Counted from the stretch's first letter, positions 1 to 8,792 are shown. The stretch: 64,000 nt of DNA from CAVSUR01 sp963731285 (GCA_963731285.1 CAVSUR010000008.1:241260-305259), one strand, 5' to 3'. A program made the numbers and translations. The notes: generated by a model not told the origin, from the sequence alone.

Positions 1-459
1 GGTCTTCAGCCCGGCCCGGCGCAGCTCGTACAGCAGATTGCACATCGACTCGTCGACGAACGACCCGGCGAACATCCGGCCCAGCAGCCCTTCGGCCGGG
101 ACCGGGCTGCCGTCGTCCCTGACCAGATGTCCGGCTAGCTGGCGCTCGAACTCCTCGTCCTCGCACTCGCCGCGCTCGAGCCGGTGCACCGGGTTTTCCC
201 CGGGCCCGATGGCGTACGCCTGGGATAGCCACGAGCGCATGATGGCGAGGTAGCTCTCCCGGCTGATCTTCTCCAGCCGCAGCCAGGCTTCGACGGTGTC
301 CGGGATCGGGTTGGTCAGCACCCCGCCCCAGTCGATGACCAGCCCGCGCACCTGGTGGCTGACTGCGTCCGGTTGCTCGCCGGACGCGGCCAGCCCGGCT
401 TCGGGCGAGTCAGCGCCCACCCCCTCCGGCGGTATCGCGCCGCCGCCCGCAGAGCTCAC
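1..459 (-). CDS. HAD-like hydrolase, amino-terminal part (cut by window edge)
   Basis: About 153 residues are visible from a GTG start; the rest lies outside the window. After a 38-residue Gly/Ala/Pro-rich lead comes GLVIDWGGVLTNPIPDT, the first motif of HAD hydrolases with the nucleophilic Asp near residue 42. The usual second Asp of the DxD motif is Gly here, as in many HAD-IA proteins that begin with a D-W/L-G-G-V-L motif. A helical cap-like segment follows. The substrate cannot be inferred. The gene diverges from the SDR gene to its right; a shorter start further in is possible because the lead is not conserved-looking. Confidence 0.75.
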   Translation of the reverse strand, partial: MSSAGGGAIPPEGVGADSPEAGLAASGEQPDAVSHQVRGLVIDWGGVLTNPIPDTVEAWLRLEKISRESYLAIMRSWLSQAYAIGPGENPVHRLERGECEDEEFERQLAGHLVRDDGSPVPAEGLLGRMFAGSFVDESMCNLLYELRRAGLKT

Positions 460-642
460 CATGGCTCCGGCGGCCGCCGCGGCGGGCGCGGCCCGGGCCG
501 CGCTCCGGCAGTGGCTCTCAGCACAGCCTGATCGTATTTGACGGACCCGGGATAGCGGGCCGGCCTGGCGGCCAGCTCAGTCCGGTCAGTCACGGCGACG
601 CCGGGTAGCCCGGAGGCGGCCCCGGGCTGGCAGAATCTCCGC

Positions 643-1401
643 ATGCATCCTGTAGCGGTAGTCACCGGGGCCAGCAGCGGGATCGGCGCGGCGACCGCCA
701 TGCGGCTGGGCGAGGCCGGGTATCACGTCGTGATCGCGGCCCGGCGCGCTGACCGGCTGACGGCGCTCGCCGAGCGCATCAGCGGCAGCGGCGGCCATGC
801 CGACACCTGCCAGCTTGACGTCACCGACCGGGCCGGGGTAACGGCGCTGGCCGGCTCGCTGGAGCGCTGCGACGTGCTGGTCAGCAACGCCGGCGGGGCC
901 GCGGGCGCCGACTTCGTGGCGGCCGGGTCGGCTGACGACTGGCGGCAGATGTACGAAGTGAACGTCATCGGCTCGCTGAACGTGGTCCAGGCCCTGCTGC
1001 CCAAGCTGATCGCCAGCGGCGCCGGGACCATCGTGGTGATGTCCTCCACGGCGGGCTTTGTCGCCTATGAAGGCGGTGGCGGTTACGTCGCCGCCAAGCA
1101 CGCCGAGCATTCCATGGCGGCGACGCTGCGCCTGGAGCTGTTCGATCAGCCGGTGCGGGTGATCGAGATCGCGCCCGGGATGGTCAAGACCGATGAGTTC
1201 GCTGTGAACCGGTATCACGGGGACGCTCAGCAAGCGGCCGCGGTCTACGCCGGGGTCGCCGAGCCGCTCACCGCCGGCGACATCGCCGACGCCGTCGCCT
1301 GGGCCGTGACCCGGCCCCCGCATGTCAACGTGGATCTCATGGTGCTGCGGCCGCGAGCGCAAGCGGCGCAGCACAAGGTTTTCCGGGAGGACAACAGGTA
1401 G
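643..1401 (+). CDS. SDR-family NAD(P)-dependent oxidoreductase
   Basis: Complete classical short-chain dehydrogenase of 252 residues. The cofactor motif TGASSGIG is at residues 8-15, NAG at 82-84, the catalytic Ser in VVMSST near 134 and YVAAK (Tyr148, Lys152) follows. Length and motif spacing fit the family. Its residues after the beta-2 strand (AARR) favour NADP over NAD, an inference. The closest named type is the serine/3-hydroxy acid dehydrogenase-like YdfG group, but the substrate is unknown. It ends 8 bp before the end of the convergent SIS gene and stands alone as a transcription unit. Confidence 0.93.
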   Translation: MHPVAVVTGASSGIGAATAMRLGEAGYHVVIAARRADRLTALAERISGSGGHADTCQLDVTDRAGVTALAGSLERCDVLVSNAGGAAGADFVAAGSADDWRQMYEVNVIGSLNVVQALLPKLIASGAGTIVVMSSTAGFVAYEGGGGYVAAKHAEHSMAATLRLELFDQPVRVIEIAPGMVKTDEFAVNRYHGDAQQAAAVYAGVAEPLTAGDIADAVAWAVTRPPHVNVDLMVLRPRAQAAQHKVFREDNR

Positions 1402-1409
1402 GAGCGGCG

Positions 1410-2456
1410 TCACGTGGTCTGAGTGACCTTGGACAAACCCCGTGGCGAATCCGGGTTCACGCCCAGGCGCCGGGCCAGCGCCTCGGTCAGCAGCTGGCCG
1501 GGCACGATCAGCCCGAGCGGCGCGACCCATTCGGGCAGGTCAGGACCGGCCAGGGAGTTTGTGCAGGCCGCGGCCAGGTCCGGGCCGCCGCCGATGCAAT
1601 ACGTCCGCGCTCCGGCGCGGGTCACCCGGCGGGCCAGCTCGATGGTGCCGGTCAGGGTCGGGCCGGAGTTCGCGGCCAGCACGATGGCCGGGGTCCGGTC
1701 GTCCACCACCGCGATCGGGCCGTGCAGCAGGTCCGCGTAGGACAGCCCCATGGCATGCAGGTAACAGGCTTCCTTCAGCTTCAGGGCCAGCTCGAGCGCG
1801 GCCGCATAAGCCAGTCCCCGGCCGGAGACGATCGCGCCCTTGACTCCGGCCAGTTCCGTCACGATCGGGTCCAGTTCCAGCGGCCGGCTGACCATGGCCT
1901 CGATCTCGTCCGGCACCGCACGCAGCTCGCCGGGGTCCAGCGGCGCGCCCAGGCCGATGGCGATTACGGCGAGCGCGGCGAGCTGGGTGGTGAAGGTCTT
2001 CGTGGCCGGGACGGCACGCTCGGCGCCCGCCATGGTCACCAGGGCCAGGTCGGCCGTGGCCGCCAGCGGTGACTCGGCGTTGTTGGTGATGGCCAGCGTG
2101 CGCGCGCCGCAGTCGCGCGCCCAGTCCAGCGAGGCCACGATCTCCTCGGTCTTGCCGGACTGGGACAGCGCCACAGTCAGCACGCCGGATAGGTCAAGCC
2201 GGCTGTGGTAGGCGGTCGCGACCGACGGCGCGGCCAGGGTGGCCAGCCGGCCAGCCGCCGTCTGGATCAGGTAGCTGCCGTACACGGCCGCGTTGTCAGA
2301 GGTGCCGCGGGCCACGAACAGCACTTCCCGGGTACCCGCCGCGACCCGTGCCACCTCGCCGGTGCGCGGTAGCAGCGCGCCGATCGTCGCGCGCAGCGCG
2401 GCCGGCTGTTCGGCGATCTCCGTGCGCATGTGCGTCGCGGCGCCAGGATCAGTCAC
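1410..2456 (-). CDS. SIS-domain sugar-phosphate isomerase/deaminase (GlmS-like without glutaminase domain)
   Basis: 348 residues with two SIS (sugar isomerase) domains, about 35-165 and 195-330. The first contains FVARGTSDNAA and ALSQSGKTEE, the phosphosugar loop of GlmS/AgaS proteins; the second contains SGRGLAYAAALELALKLKE. The glutaminase domain of GlmS is absent, so it likely isomerises or deaminates an amino-sugar phosphate. The start is GTG; an internal ATG (MRTEIAEQP, at 2429) is also credible because that segment is where family members usually begin. nagA lies about 0.5 kb further right on the same strand, suggesting amino-sugar catabolism. Confidence 0.9.
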   Translation of the reverse strand: MTDPGAATHMRTEIAEQPAALRATIGALLPRTGEVARVAAGTREVLFVARGTSDNAAVYGSYLIQTAAGRLATLAAPSVATAYHSRLDLSGVLTVALSQSGKTEEIVASLDWARDCGARTLAITNNAESPLAATADLALVTMAGAERAVPATKTFTTQLAALAVIAIGLGAPLDPGELRAVPDEIEAMVSRPLELDPIVTELAGVKGAIVSGRGLAYAAALELALKLKEACYLHAMGLSYADLLHGPIAVVDDRTPAIVLAANSGPTLTGTIELARRVTRAGARTYCIGGGPDLAAACTNSLAGPDLPEWVAPLGLIVPGQLLTEALARRLGVNPDSPRGLSKVTQTT

Positions 2457-2551
2457 GTGCGTTCACCGCAGCCTCCGCCGCGCTGGTTCGGCTCGCGCTT
2501 CGGTCCGGCTGTCGTTACGGGTAACCTCGCTGAACGACCGTCCGCCCGTGG

Positions 2552-2764
2552 TTACTGGCCCTGGCCGGACTGGCCCTGGCCGGACTGCCCCTGGCCGCCC
2601 TGGTTCTCGATCACCTGGTCTAGCTTGTTGCCGCCAGACTTGACCTCGCTGTCGAATTTGCCGCCGGTCTTCTCGTCGACGACCTTCTCGGCGTCCTGAG
2701 TGACGTTCTGGACCTGGTCCGGGTGCTCACCGGCCAGATTCTCGGCGTCGTCAAGCAGACCCAT
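2552..2764 (-). CDS. Rv0909/MT0933-like antitoxin-family small protein
   Basis: 70-residue hydrophilic protein. The body (GLLDDAENLAGEHPDQVQ, then DEKTGGKFDSEVKSG) matches the actinobacterial MT0933-like antitoxin family, whose hallmark is the E-K-T-G-G-K-F/Y segment. The last 16 residues are Gly/Gln/Ser repeats encoded by a 15-bp tandem repeat. No toxin gene (SRPBCC Rv0910 type) is adjacent, so it may be an orphan or a CsbD-like stress protein. Family assignment is from pattern, not a search. Confidence 0.75.
   Translation of the reverse strand: MGLLDDAENLAGEHPDQVQNVTQDAEKVVDEKTGGKFDSEVKSGGNKLDQVIENQGGQGQSGQGQSGQGQ
2555..2599. repeat. 15-bp tandem repeat, three units, in coding sequence
   Basis: Three consecutive 15-bp units (consensus CTGGCCCTGGCCGGA) encode the Gly-Gln-Gly-Gln-Ser carboxyl tail of the small antitoxin-like protein. 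Two units are identical and the third differs by three bases. The unit length keeps the frame. Confidence 0.9.
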
Positions 2765-2984
2765 CGGAATGCCCCCTTCGGTAGCAGCGGTAGAGGTATC
2801 GGATGCTTTCGCGGTTATCTCACGCCTGACGGCGAGTTTCTATCTCCCAGCTTAACGACGAGTGCCCCGAACGCCCGCAACGCTAACGCGCCAGGCGGGC
2901 GAGCGGAAGGGCCGCTTGTGTCCACGGGACAACCTGCCGTCCAGGCCGCGGCGACGTGTCAGAGACCAGACGCGTCAGCAACCA

Positions 2985-4175
2985 TCAGGCCCGGTAGACG
3001 CACTCGCCGCCGATCCAGGTGCCCCTGGCCGTCAGGTCGTCGTCCAGCCAGGACAGGTCCGCCGCCGCGCCCGGCGCGAGCCGGCCCAGGTCGGGACGGC
3101 CGATCAGGTCGGCGGGCACCACCGTCGCCGCCGCCACGGCCGCCGCCAGCCCGACGCCGGCCCCGATCATGTTCGCCACCCCCGCGTCCATGCGCAGCGC
3201 CGACCCGGCCAGCGTTCCGTCGGCCCGGACGGGCGGCTGTCCCGGACCGGGCGGCAGCTCGATCAGCTCGCCGCCGAGCAGGTACTGGCCAGGCGGCATG
3301 CCCGCGCTCGCGGCGGCGTCGGTGACGATGCAGATACGCCCCGGCGCGGCCGCGAACGCGATCCGGCACGCCTGCGCGCCGACGTGATGCAGGTCGGCGA
3401 TCAGGCCGCTGGTGAGCCGCGGGTCGGTCAGCGCCATGCCGACGACTCCCGGCTCACGGTGATGCAGCGGGCGCTGGGCGTCGAACAGGTGCGTGACCAT
3501 GCGGGCGCCGCAGTCGGCGGCCTGCGCCACCTGCGCCCCGGTGGCGTCGGAATGCCCGATGCTGACCAGTACGCCTGCCTCGGCCAGCTGCCGGATGGCG
3601 GTCATGGCGCCGGGTCGCTCGGGTGCTAGCGTCACGATCCGCAACAGCCCCGCCCCGGCGGCGGTCAGCTCGGCGATCGCGGCCGGATCGGGGTCGGTGA
3701 TCCAGTCCGGGTTGTGCGCGCCGCGCCGCGCCGGCGCGATGAACGGGCCCTCGACATGGACGCCGAGCACCCGCGCCCCGGCCAGGCCGGGGACAAGGCC
3801 TTTCGCCGAGCGCAGCGCGGCGGCCAGTTCCGGCAGCGGCGCGGTGATGAACGTGGGCATGAAGGACGTCGTGCCCGTCCGGGGCAGCTGGCGGCACACT
3901 GCCGCCCAGCCGGCTGCCCCCGCGCGGCCGAGCTCCACCCCGAAGTAGCCGTTGACCTGCAAGTCGATCAGCCCGGGCAGCAGCATCCCCCGGCGCAGGG
4001 CAATGTCGGCCCGGCCCGGCGGCGGTCCCTGGCCGACGGCAGTGATGCGGCCGCCGGAGCACGCCACGTATCCCGGCTCGAGGACCTGTTCCCGGCCCGC
4101 GGCCGGGATGACGCGGGGGGCGCTGATGACCGTGCTGTGGCCCGGCTGGCTCACTGGTCCGCCCGGCCGGCTCAT
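2985..4175 (-). CDS. nagA: N-acetylglucosamine-6-phosphate deacetylase
   Basis: 396 residues, the usual NagA length. It removes acetate from GlcNAc-6-phosphate in the cytoplasm, feeding glucosamine-6-phosphate to cell-wall recycling or glycolysis. Seen: PGLIDLQVNGYFG (66-79), HVEGPF (140-145, metal Glu142), IGHSDA (206-211, His208), THLFDAQ (228-234, His229) and the catalytic Asp in TDA (285-287). GSALRMDAGVANM is near 330-345. The ATG lies 6 bp after the stop of the alpha/beta hydrolase, so the two are probably cotranscribed. The SIS isomerase downstream fits the same pathway. Confidence 0.95.
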   Translation of the reverse strand: MSRPGGPVSQPGHSTVISAPRVIPAAGREQVLEPGYVACSGGRITAVGQGPPPGRADIALRRGMLLPGLIDLQVNGYFGVELGRAGAAGWAAVCRQLPRTGTTSFMPTFITAPLPELAAALRSAKGLVPGLAGARVLGVHVEGPFIAPARRGAHNPDWITDPDPAAIAELTAAGAGLLRIVTLAPERPGAMTAIRQLAEAGVLVSIGHSDATGAQVAQAADCGARMVTHLFDAQRPLHHREPGVVGMALTDPRLTSGLIADLHHVGAQACRIAFAAAPGRICIVTDAAASAGMPPGQYLLGGELIELPPGPGQPPVRADGTLAGSALRMDAGVANMIGAGVGLAAAVAAATVVPADLIGRPDLGRLAPGAAADLSWLDDDLTARGTWIGGECVYRA

Positions 4176-4181
4176 GCGGTG

Positions 4182-5120
4182 CTACCGGACCGGCACCGCG
4201 GTGCTGTGCGCGGCCAGGAAGTCGTGCATCTCCCTGGCCACCAGGTCCGGGCGCTCCATCATCGCGACGTGCCCGACCTGCGGCAGCACGACCACTCGCA
4301 CGTCGCGGAATACCCGCGCGGCCCGGCTGGACATGATCGGGTTGACCAGCCGGTCGTGACTGCCGTGAATGACCAGAGTGGGCGCGCTCACCCTGGCGGC
4401 GTCGCGCCACAGCGACCCGGGGCCGAATTTCGCGTACTCGGTGACCAGGCTGCGGGCCGACCGGACCAGCGCGTCGGCGGCGTAGTCCAGCGAATCGCGC
4501 CGGATGACCTCGTCAATCTCCGCGGCCCGGCGAGCGGGATGCATCAGGCCCGGATCGCGGTACACGTCCTTGATGCTCCGGTCGCTGCGCAGCTCGGGTG
4601 ACATCCGCAGGACTCTTCGCATCAGCCAGCTGCCGAGCCAGGGCGTGGTCACCAGGCTCAGCCGGACCGGGAGCAGGCGCGGGCGCAGGTCCGGCAGCGC
4701 GGGCGAGACCAGCGTCAGGGTCGCGACCAGGTCGGGCCGACGGCTGGCCACCCGGGTGCAGACGGCGCCGCCGAGCGAGTTGCCGACCAGGTGCACCGGC
4801 CAGTTGCCGCGCTTGGTGACGAGCGCGATGACGGCGTCGGCGTGCGCACTGACCGAGTAGCTGCCGCCGGCCGGGACCGGTGAGTACCCGAACCCGGGCA
4901 GGTCAATGGCCTCGCACTGGAACTCGGGGGCCGCCGAGCTCGGGCTGGCCGGCCGCCTGATCAGGTTCATCAGGTCGGTCCAGTTGAGCGACGAGCCACC
5001 GAGGCCGTGCACGAACAGGGCAGGTTCAGCACCGGGGACGGCCGGCGTGCTGCGGGCGAAAACCTGAACGCTCTCGCAATCGACCAGCTCACCGGGCCAG
5101 GGCGGGATCGGATCGGTCAT
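4182..5120 (-). CDS. alpha/beta-fold hydrolase
   Basis: 312 residues with an oxyanion segment FVHGLGGSSLNW near residues 36-47, nucleophile elbow GNSLGG, an Asp in IHGSHDRLVN and a late His in PQVGHVAMMERPD, giving a full Ser-Asp-His triad. A central hydrophobic cap region (RLSLVTTPWLGSWLMRR) suggests a lipophilic ester substrate, an inference. It is first in a likely two-gene unit with nagA. A TAACCT element 6 nt before the ATG suggests a leaderless transcript. Confidence 0.93.
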   Translation of the reverse strand: MTDPIPPWPGELVDCESVQVFARSTPAVPGAEPALFVHGLGGSSLNWTDLMNLIRRPASPSSAAPEFQCEAIDLPGFGYSPVPAGGSYSVSAHADAVIALVTKRGNWPVHLVGNSLGGAVCTRVASRRPDLVATLTLVSPALPDLRPRLLPVRLSLVTTPWLGSWLMRRVLRMSPELRSDRSIKDVYRDPGLMHPARRAAEIDEVIRRDSLDYAADALVRSARSLVTEYAKFGPGSLWRDAARVSAPTLVIHGSHDRLVNPIMSSRAARVFRDVRVVVLPQVGHVAMMERPDLVAREMHDFLAAHSTAVPVR

Positions 5121-5126
5121 GGCTTT

Positions 5127-5132
5127 AGGTTA
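5127..5132 (-). promoter_or_regulatory. putative -10 element (TAACCT) of a leaderless transcript
   Basis: On the minus strand TAACCT ends 6 nt before the ATG at 5120 and no Shine-Dalgarno is visible, the arrangement expected for a transcript starting at the start codon. Confidence 0.5.
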
Positions 5133-5167
5133 CTCGTCGGTACGGCCGAGCCCGGGGCAGGCTCCGG

Positions 5168-6115
5168 TCAGCTCGCGCGGCGCTTGGTCCGGCGCTTGGC
5201 CGGGCCAGGCTCCGACGCGGCCGGCTTTGCGGATTTCGCGGCGCCGCCGGCGGCCTTCCGTGTCCCGGCCTTGGCCGCGCCGCCCTTCCCGTCCGTGCTC
5301 CGCTTCGCGCCGCCGGATTTGCCGCGGCTGGCCGCGCCCTGGCCGCCCACCGCCGCGGCCAGACTGGCCTGCAGCGCGTCGGCGAGACTGCTGGGCTCGG
5401 CGTCGGACTCCCCGGCTTCTTCGGGCTGGACCACGTCGCGGCCGTCCGCTTTCGCATGCACGAGCTCGGCCAGCGCCTCCCGGTAGCCATCCCGGTAATC
5501 ACCGGGCTCGAAGTCCACGGTCATCGAGTCGATCAGGGAGGATGCCATGGTCAGTTCCTGCGAACGGACCTCGATGTCGTCGTCCAGGAAGGGGAACTCC
5601 GCGGCCCTTATCTCGTCGGGCCACAGCAGCGTCTCGAGCACCAGCACCCCGTCCCGGGTGCGCAGCGTGGCCAGCGACTCGCGCTGCCGCAGCGCCACCT
5701 GGGCGATCGCCAGCTTGCCCGACTGCTCGAGCGCGTCGCGCAGCAGCATGTACGCCCGGGTTCCCGTCGCCTCCGGCTCCACGTAGTAGCTGCGGTTGTA
5801 CAAGATCGGGTCCAGCTGCTCGGCCGGGGTGAAGTGCAGTACCTCGATGTTGCGCGTCGTCGGCAGCGGCAGGTCCGCCATGTCCTCGTCGGTCAGGATC
5901 ACCATCTCGCCACTGGGCAGCTCGTACCCCTTAGCGACGCCCTCATAGGCGACTTCCTCCCCGCAGACCGAGCACACCCGGCGGAACCTGATCCGCCCGC
6001 CGTCGACCCGGTGGACCTGCCGGAACGTGATGTCCTTCTGCTCGGTCGCGGCGTAGAGTCTCACCGGGATCATGACCAGGCCGAAGGAGATCGCCCCCTT
6101 CCACATGCTGCGCAT
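5168..6115 (-). CDS. ku: non-homologous end joining protein Ku
   Basis: 315 residues. The Ku core is complete: MWKGAISFGLVMIPVRLY at the amino end, a Cys pair (CSVCG), the GYELPSGEMVILTDEDM segment, and FTPAEQLDPILYNRSYYVEP. The last ~85 residues are a Lys/Ala/Gly/Arg-rich tail, as in mycobacterial and Streptomyces Ku, where it aids DNA bridging. The homodimer binds DNA ends and recruits ligase LigD; no ligD is in this window. An AAGGAGG Shine-Dalgarno 5 nt before the ATG fixes the start. The gene lies upstream of the hydrolase-nagA pair with a 47-bp gap. Confidence 0.96.
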   Translation of the reverse strand: MRSMWKGAISFGLVMIPVRLYAATEQKDITFRQVHRVDGGRIRFRRVCSVCGEEVAYEGVAKGYELPSGEMVILTDEDMADLPLPTTRNIEVLHFTPAEQLDPILYNRSYYVEPEATGTRAYMLLRDALEQSGKLAIAQVALRQRESLATLRTRDGVLVLETLLWPDEIRAAEFPFLDDDIEVRSQELTMASSLIDSMTVDFEPGDYRDGYREALAELVHAKADGRDVVQPEEAGESDAEPSSLADALQASLAAAVGGQGAASRGKSGGAKRSTDGKGGAAKAGTRKAAGGAAKSAKPAASEPGPAKRRTKRRAS

Positions 6116-6222
6116 AATTCCTCCTTACCCCGCCGGATCGGGTACACATGCATGCAGCGTGATCCGGTTCACAGGGTCCGTAGTCACACCCCCAGGGAGC
6201 ACGCGGTCAAAGGGGATCGAGA

Positions 6223-6402
6223 TTGAGCGACATGAGCCTGGAAAAGCCGGTACCCGACGTCGTCGAACAGAGCCAGGATGCCATCTCCGGCGAGCAGGAG
6301 CCTGAGCCCGGCATGGCGGGAGAGATGCCGCTCGAGGCAGACGAGGCTGACGCGGCCGAGCAGTCGCGCGACGTCAGCCCGGACGAGGACGACTACCGCT
6401 GA
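6223..6402 (+). CDS. small acidic conserved actinobacterial protein
   Basis: 59 codons from a TTG at 6223 that is 7 nt after AGGGG (6211-6215); an in-frame ATG at 6232 is the alternative but would be 16 nt from the ribosome site. The protein is very acidic and carries two related segments with P-x-x-D-x-x-E-Q spacing (KPVPDVVEQSQD and EADEADAAEQSRD), ending in DEDDYR, an ending I recognise from uncharacterised actinobacterial proteins of about this size. Function unknown; likely disordered. It diverges from ku. Confidence 0.65.
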   Translation: MSDMSLEKPVPDVVEQSQDAISGEQEPEPGMAGEMPLEADEADAAEQSRDVSPDEDDYR

Positions 6403-6613
6403 GCCGACGACGGCTCAGGCCGCTGATTCCGAAGGCGCAGGCTGCCGGTTTCCGTAGCGGCACGCTGCGGACCGCGAAGGCCGGCGTCCGGGCCCTTCTG
6501 CCCGGCGCGGCCGGGTCAGGCGCTCATTCTGGCGGCCTTCGATCACCGGGTCGGTAGGATTACCGGCAGGCAGCACCAGGATTCAGCACGCACACGGCAT
6601 TTCGGAGCTCGTA

Positions 6614-7234
6614 TTGACCGCATCGCCGCAGGCCCGGCCAACCAGCACCCGGCTGCCGAGACCAGCCAGGCGGCGCCAGCTGCTCGGAGCGGCCCGCGAC
6701 GTCTTCGTCGCGCAGGGGTATCACCAGGCCGCGATGGATGAGATCGCGGACCGGGCCGGTGTCAGCAAGCCCGTGCTCTACCAGCACTTTCCCGGCAAGC
6801 TCGAGCTGTATCTGGCGTTGCTGGACGAGAGCGTCGCCGACCTGGTCCAGATCGTGCGCGAGGCGCTCGCCTCGACGACGGACAACAAGCAGCGGGTGCC
6901 CGCGACATTCCGGGCCTTCTTCGATTACATGGGCGGCGACGGCGAGGCGTTCCGCCTGGTCTTCGAGTCCGACCTGAGCAACGAGCCGGCCGTCCGGCAG
7001 CGGCTCGACTCGGCCATGGACCAGTGCGCCGACATGGTGCGTCAGTTCGTCAGGGAAGACGCCGGCGTCAAGGACGGCGAGGCTCGCCTGCTCGGCATGG
7101 CGCTGGTGGGCATGGCGCAGGTCAGCGCCCGCTACTGGCTCAGCACCGACAAGGTCATGCCGAAGGACGAGGCCGAGCAGCTGATCGCCAGGCTGGCCTG
7201 GCGCGGGATCAGCGGCTGGCCGATCAGCGCCTGA
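6614..7234 (+). CDS. TetR/AcrR-family transcriptional regulator
   Basis: 206 residues. The HTH is near 25-70 (ARDVFVAQGY, MDEIADRAGVSKPVLYQHFP, KLELYLALLD), followed by a helical ligand domain with WLSTDKVMPKDEAEQL. Start TTG at 6614 is 6 nt after GGAG; a downstream ATG is not well placed. Order TetR-DUF3107-ferritin-like-DEAD helicase equals Rv3208-Rv3208A-Rv3210c-Rv3211 in Mycobacterium tuberculosis, so this is the Rv3208 counterpart. The ligand is unknown. Confidence 0.93.
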   Translation: MTASPQARPTSTRLPRPARRRQLLGAARDVFVAQGYHQAAMDEIADRAGVSKPVLYQHFPGKLELYLALLDESVADLVQIVREALASTTDNKQRVPATFRAFFDYMGGDGEAFRLVFESDLSNEPAVRQRLDSAMDQCADMVRQFVREDAGVKDGEARLLGMALVGMAQVSARYWLSTDKVMPKDEAEQLIARLAWRGISGWPISA

Positions 7235-7269
7235 GCGGCCGGAACCCAGAAACGGCGGACAGGAGCAGC

Positions 7270-7494
7270 GTGGAAGTCAAGATCGGGATACAGTCCGTGG
7301 CCCGCGAGCTCGTGCTGGAGACCAGCACGTCCTTCGATGAGCTGGAGCAAGCCGTCAGGACCGCCATCGCGGACGGCTCGGTCCTGATCCTGACCGATGA
7401 GAAGGGCGCCCGGGTGCTCGTGCCTGCCGACAAGCTCGCCTATATCGAGACTGCGGCGACGGGATCGCGCCGGATCGGCTTCGGCGCCGGCTGA
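7270..7494 (+). CDS. DUF3107 family protein (Rv3208A/TB9.4-like)
   Basis: 74 residues from a GTG preceded by AGGAGCA. The sequence VEVKIGIQSVARELVLET, then DEKGARVLVPADKLAYIE and final RRIGFGAG, is typical of DUF3107. These proteins are small and of unknown role, conserved next to a TetR gene in actinobacteria. It begins 35 bp after the TetR stop, so cotranscription is likely. Its last 140 bp overlap the 3' end of the convergent ferritin-like gene. Confidence 0.93.
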   Translation: MEVKIGIQSVARELVLETSTSFDELEQAVRTAIADGSVLILTDEKGARVLVPADKLAYIETAATGSRRIGFGAG

Positions 7495-8236
7495 GAGCCC
7501 CCGAGTCTGGCTGCGCCGCGGCTGCCAGGCTGCCGTCGAGACCGAGCGCCGCCATCCGCTGGGCGTGCGCATCGGTGAGCCGGGCGAACATCCGCCCGAC
7601 CTCGCCGAGCTGGGTGGTAGCGTCCCCGGCGAGCAGCCTGGCCAGGGGGGGCCGGTCCGCCGCCACCCGCAGAGCCTGGCCGAGTGCCTCGCCGACCAGC
7701 CGGCGGCCCCACAGGGCGAGGCGGCCCTCGAGCTTCGGGTCACTGCCGGTGGCCTCCCGGACCCGGGCCACGGCGAATTCAGCGTGGCCGGTATCAGCCA
7801 GTACCTCCTCGACCAGCGACCGGGTCGCCGGATCCAGCCGCTCGGCTACCACCCGGTAGAAATCCGCCGCGATCCCGTCGCCGACATAGGCCTTGACCAG
7901 GCTCTCGAGCCAGTCAGCCGGAGCGGTCCTGGCATGGTAGTCGTCGATGGCGCCGACGAACGGCGCCATGGCCTGGTCCGGATCGGCGGCCAGCTGCCCC
8001 AGCCGCCCCCGCAGCAGCCGGAAGTGACCGAACTCGGCCACCGCCATTTCTGCCAGAGCCATCTTGTCTGTCAGCGCGACGGCGAGCGCCGCATCATCAG
8101 ACAGCCGGAAGAAGCCGGTCAGCGACCCGTAGGCGAGCAGCCCGAGCAGGTCGAGCACCCCCTCGGGTCCGGGGGCCACGGCAGCGCCCGCGGCGGCGGG
8201 CTCCGGCGCGGCACCGCCGGCGGCGTCCTGCGTCAT
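7355..8236 (-). CDS. ferritin-like fold protein (Rv3210c type)
   Basis: 293 residues from the ATG at 8236 (MTQDAAGG); an ATG-like start 48 bp upstream would add an unconserved lead. The helical core (LTDKMALAEMAVAEFGHFRLL, EVLADTGHAEFAVARVREA) holds Glu/His pairs typical of ferritin-like or MiaE-like hydroxylases. The family normally ends soon after the HAQRMAALGL helix. Here about 60 more Arg/Ser/Pro-rich residues follow and the frame stays open into DUF3107 on the other strand. The tail looks like read-through of a lost stop rather than a domain. Confidence 0.85.
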   Translation of the reverse strand: MTQDAAGGAAPEPAAAGAAVAPGPEGVLDLLGLLAYGSLTGFFRLSDDAALAVALTDKMALAEMAVAEFGHFRLLRGRLGQLAADPDQAMAPFVGAIDDYHARTAPADWLESLVKAYVGDGIAADFYRVVAERLDPATRSLVEEVLADTGHAEFAVARVREATGSDPKLEGRLALWGRRLVGEALGQALRVAADRPPLARLLAGDATTQLGEVGRMFARLTDAHAQRMAALGLDGSLAAAAQPDSGALSRRRSRSGAIPSPQSRYRRACRQARAPGRPSHRSGSGPSRPRWRS

Positions 8237-8284
8237 CACGGGGGCAGCGTAACAACCGCCTGCCCGCTTCTCGTCCGGGCCCAC

Positions 8285-8681
8285 CCAGGCGGGGCCTGGC
8301 TGGGCCCGGATCGATTGCCAGAAAGCGATTGCTAGAATAAGTGCGGTCCGAGTAAGGAATGCAGCGAACCATCAGCGTTGTTTGGCTGTAGTAGTAAACC
8401 CAGACGCGATGATCGCGCCTGTGACCTGGCGCAGCGAGCTGGTGTGTACCTGATTGCCTCCGGATCGGCCGTAGATGCGGTCGGCCCGTATGCCGTGTTG
8501 ATCATGCTCCGCGCGGCTAAGCCAAGCAGGTGACCCGGTGCAGGCCGGCCGGTGCACACTGGTGCACGCCGCCCGGCGCTTTCGCGCTAGCTGCCGAAGT
8601 GCCGTGGTGCCCGAACGGCCCCGCGGCGCATGAGCGAGCGGGCGCCGACCGGTCGCAGGCCCACGATGGAGGCGGAAAGCC
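8285..8681. other. gene-free leader/promoter region before the DEAD-box helicase
   Basis: About 400 bp without a credible gene. The left part (8315-8400) is the most AT-rich stretch nearby and holds the direct repeat CGATTGC-CAGA / CGATTGC-TAGA, suitable for a promoter. At 8528-8570 the heptamer GGTGCAC/GGTGCAG recurs three times within a GC-rich imperfect hairpin. A long 5' leader is common for DEAD-box helicase genes, but no known riboswitch was recognised. Confidence 0.4.
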
Positions 8682-8738
8682 CTGACCAGCAACATTTCGG
8701 CCGCGCAAGACAAGCCCGCGACGGACGACCGAACATCG

Positions 8739-8792
8739 GCGGAGCGGCCAGACACCGCGGAGCGGGCAGACACCGCGGAGCGGCCAGACGCC
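8739..8792. repeat. 18-bp tandem repeat, three units, at the helicase 5' end
   Basis: Three 18-bp units (GCGGAGCGGCCAGACACC and close variants) directly precede the GTG at 8793. In the helicase frame they read A-E-R-P-D-T, A-E-R-A-D-T, A-E-R-P-D-A. The codon-length unit suggests the repeat is translated. Confidence 0.85.
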
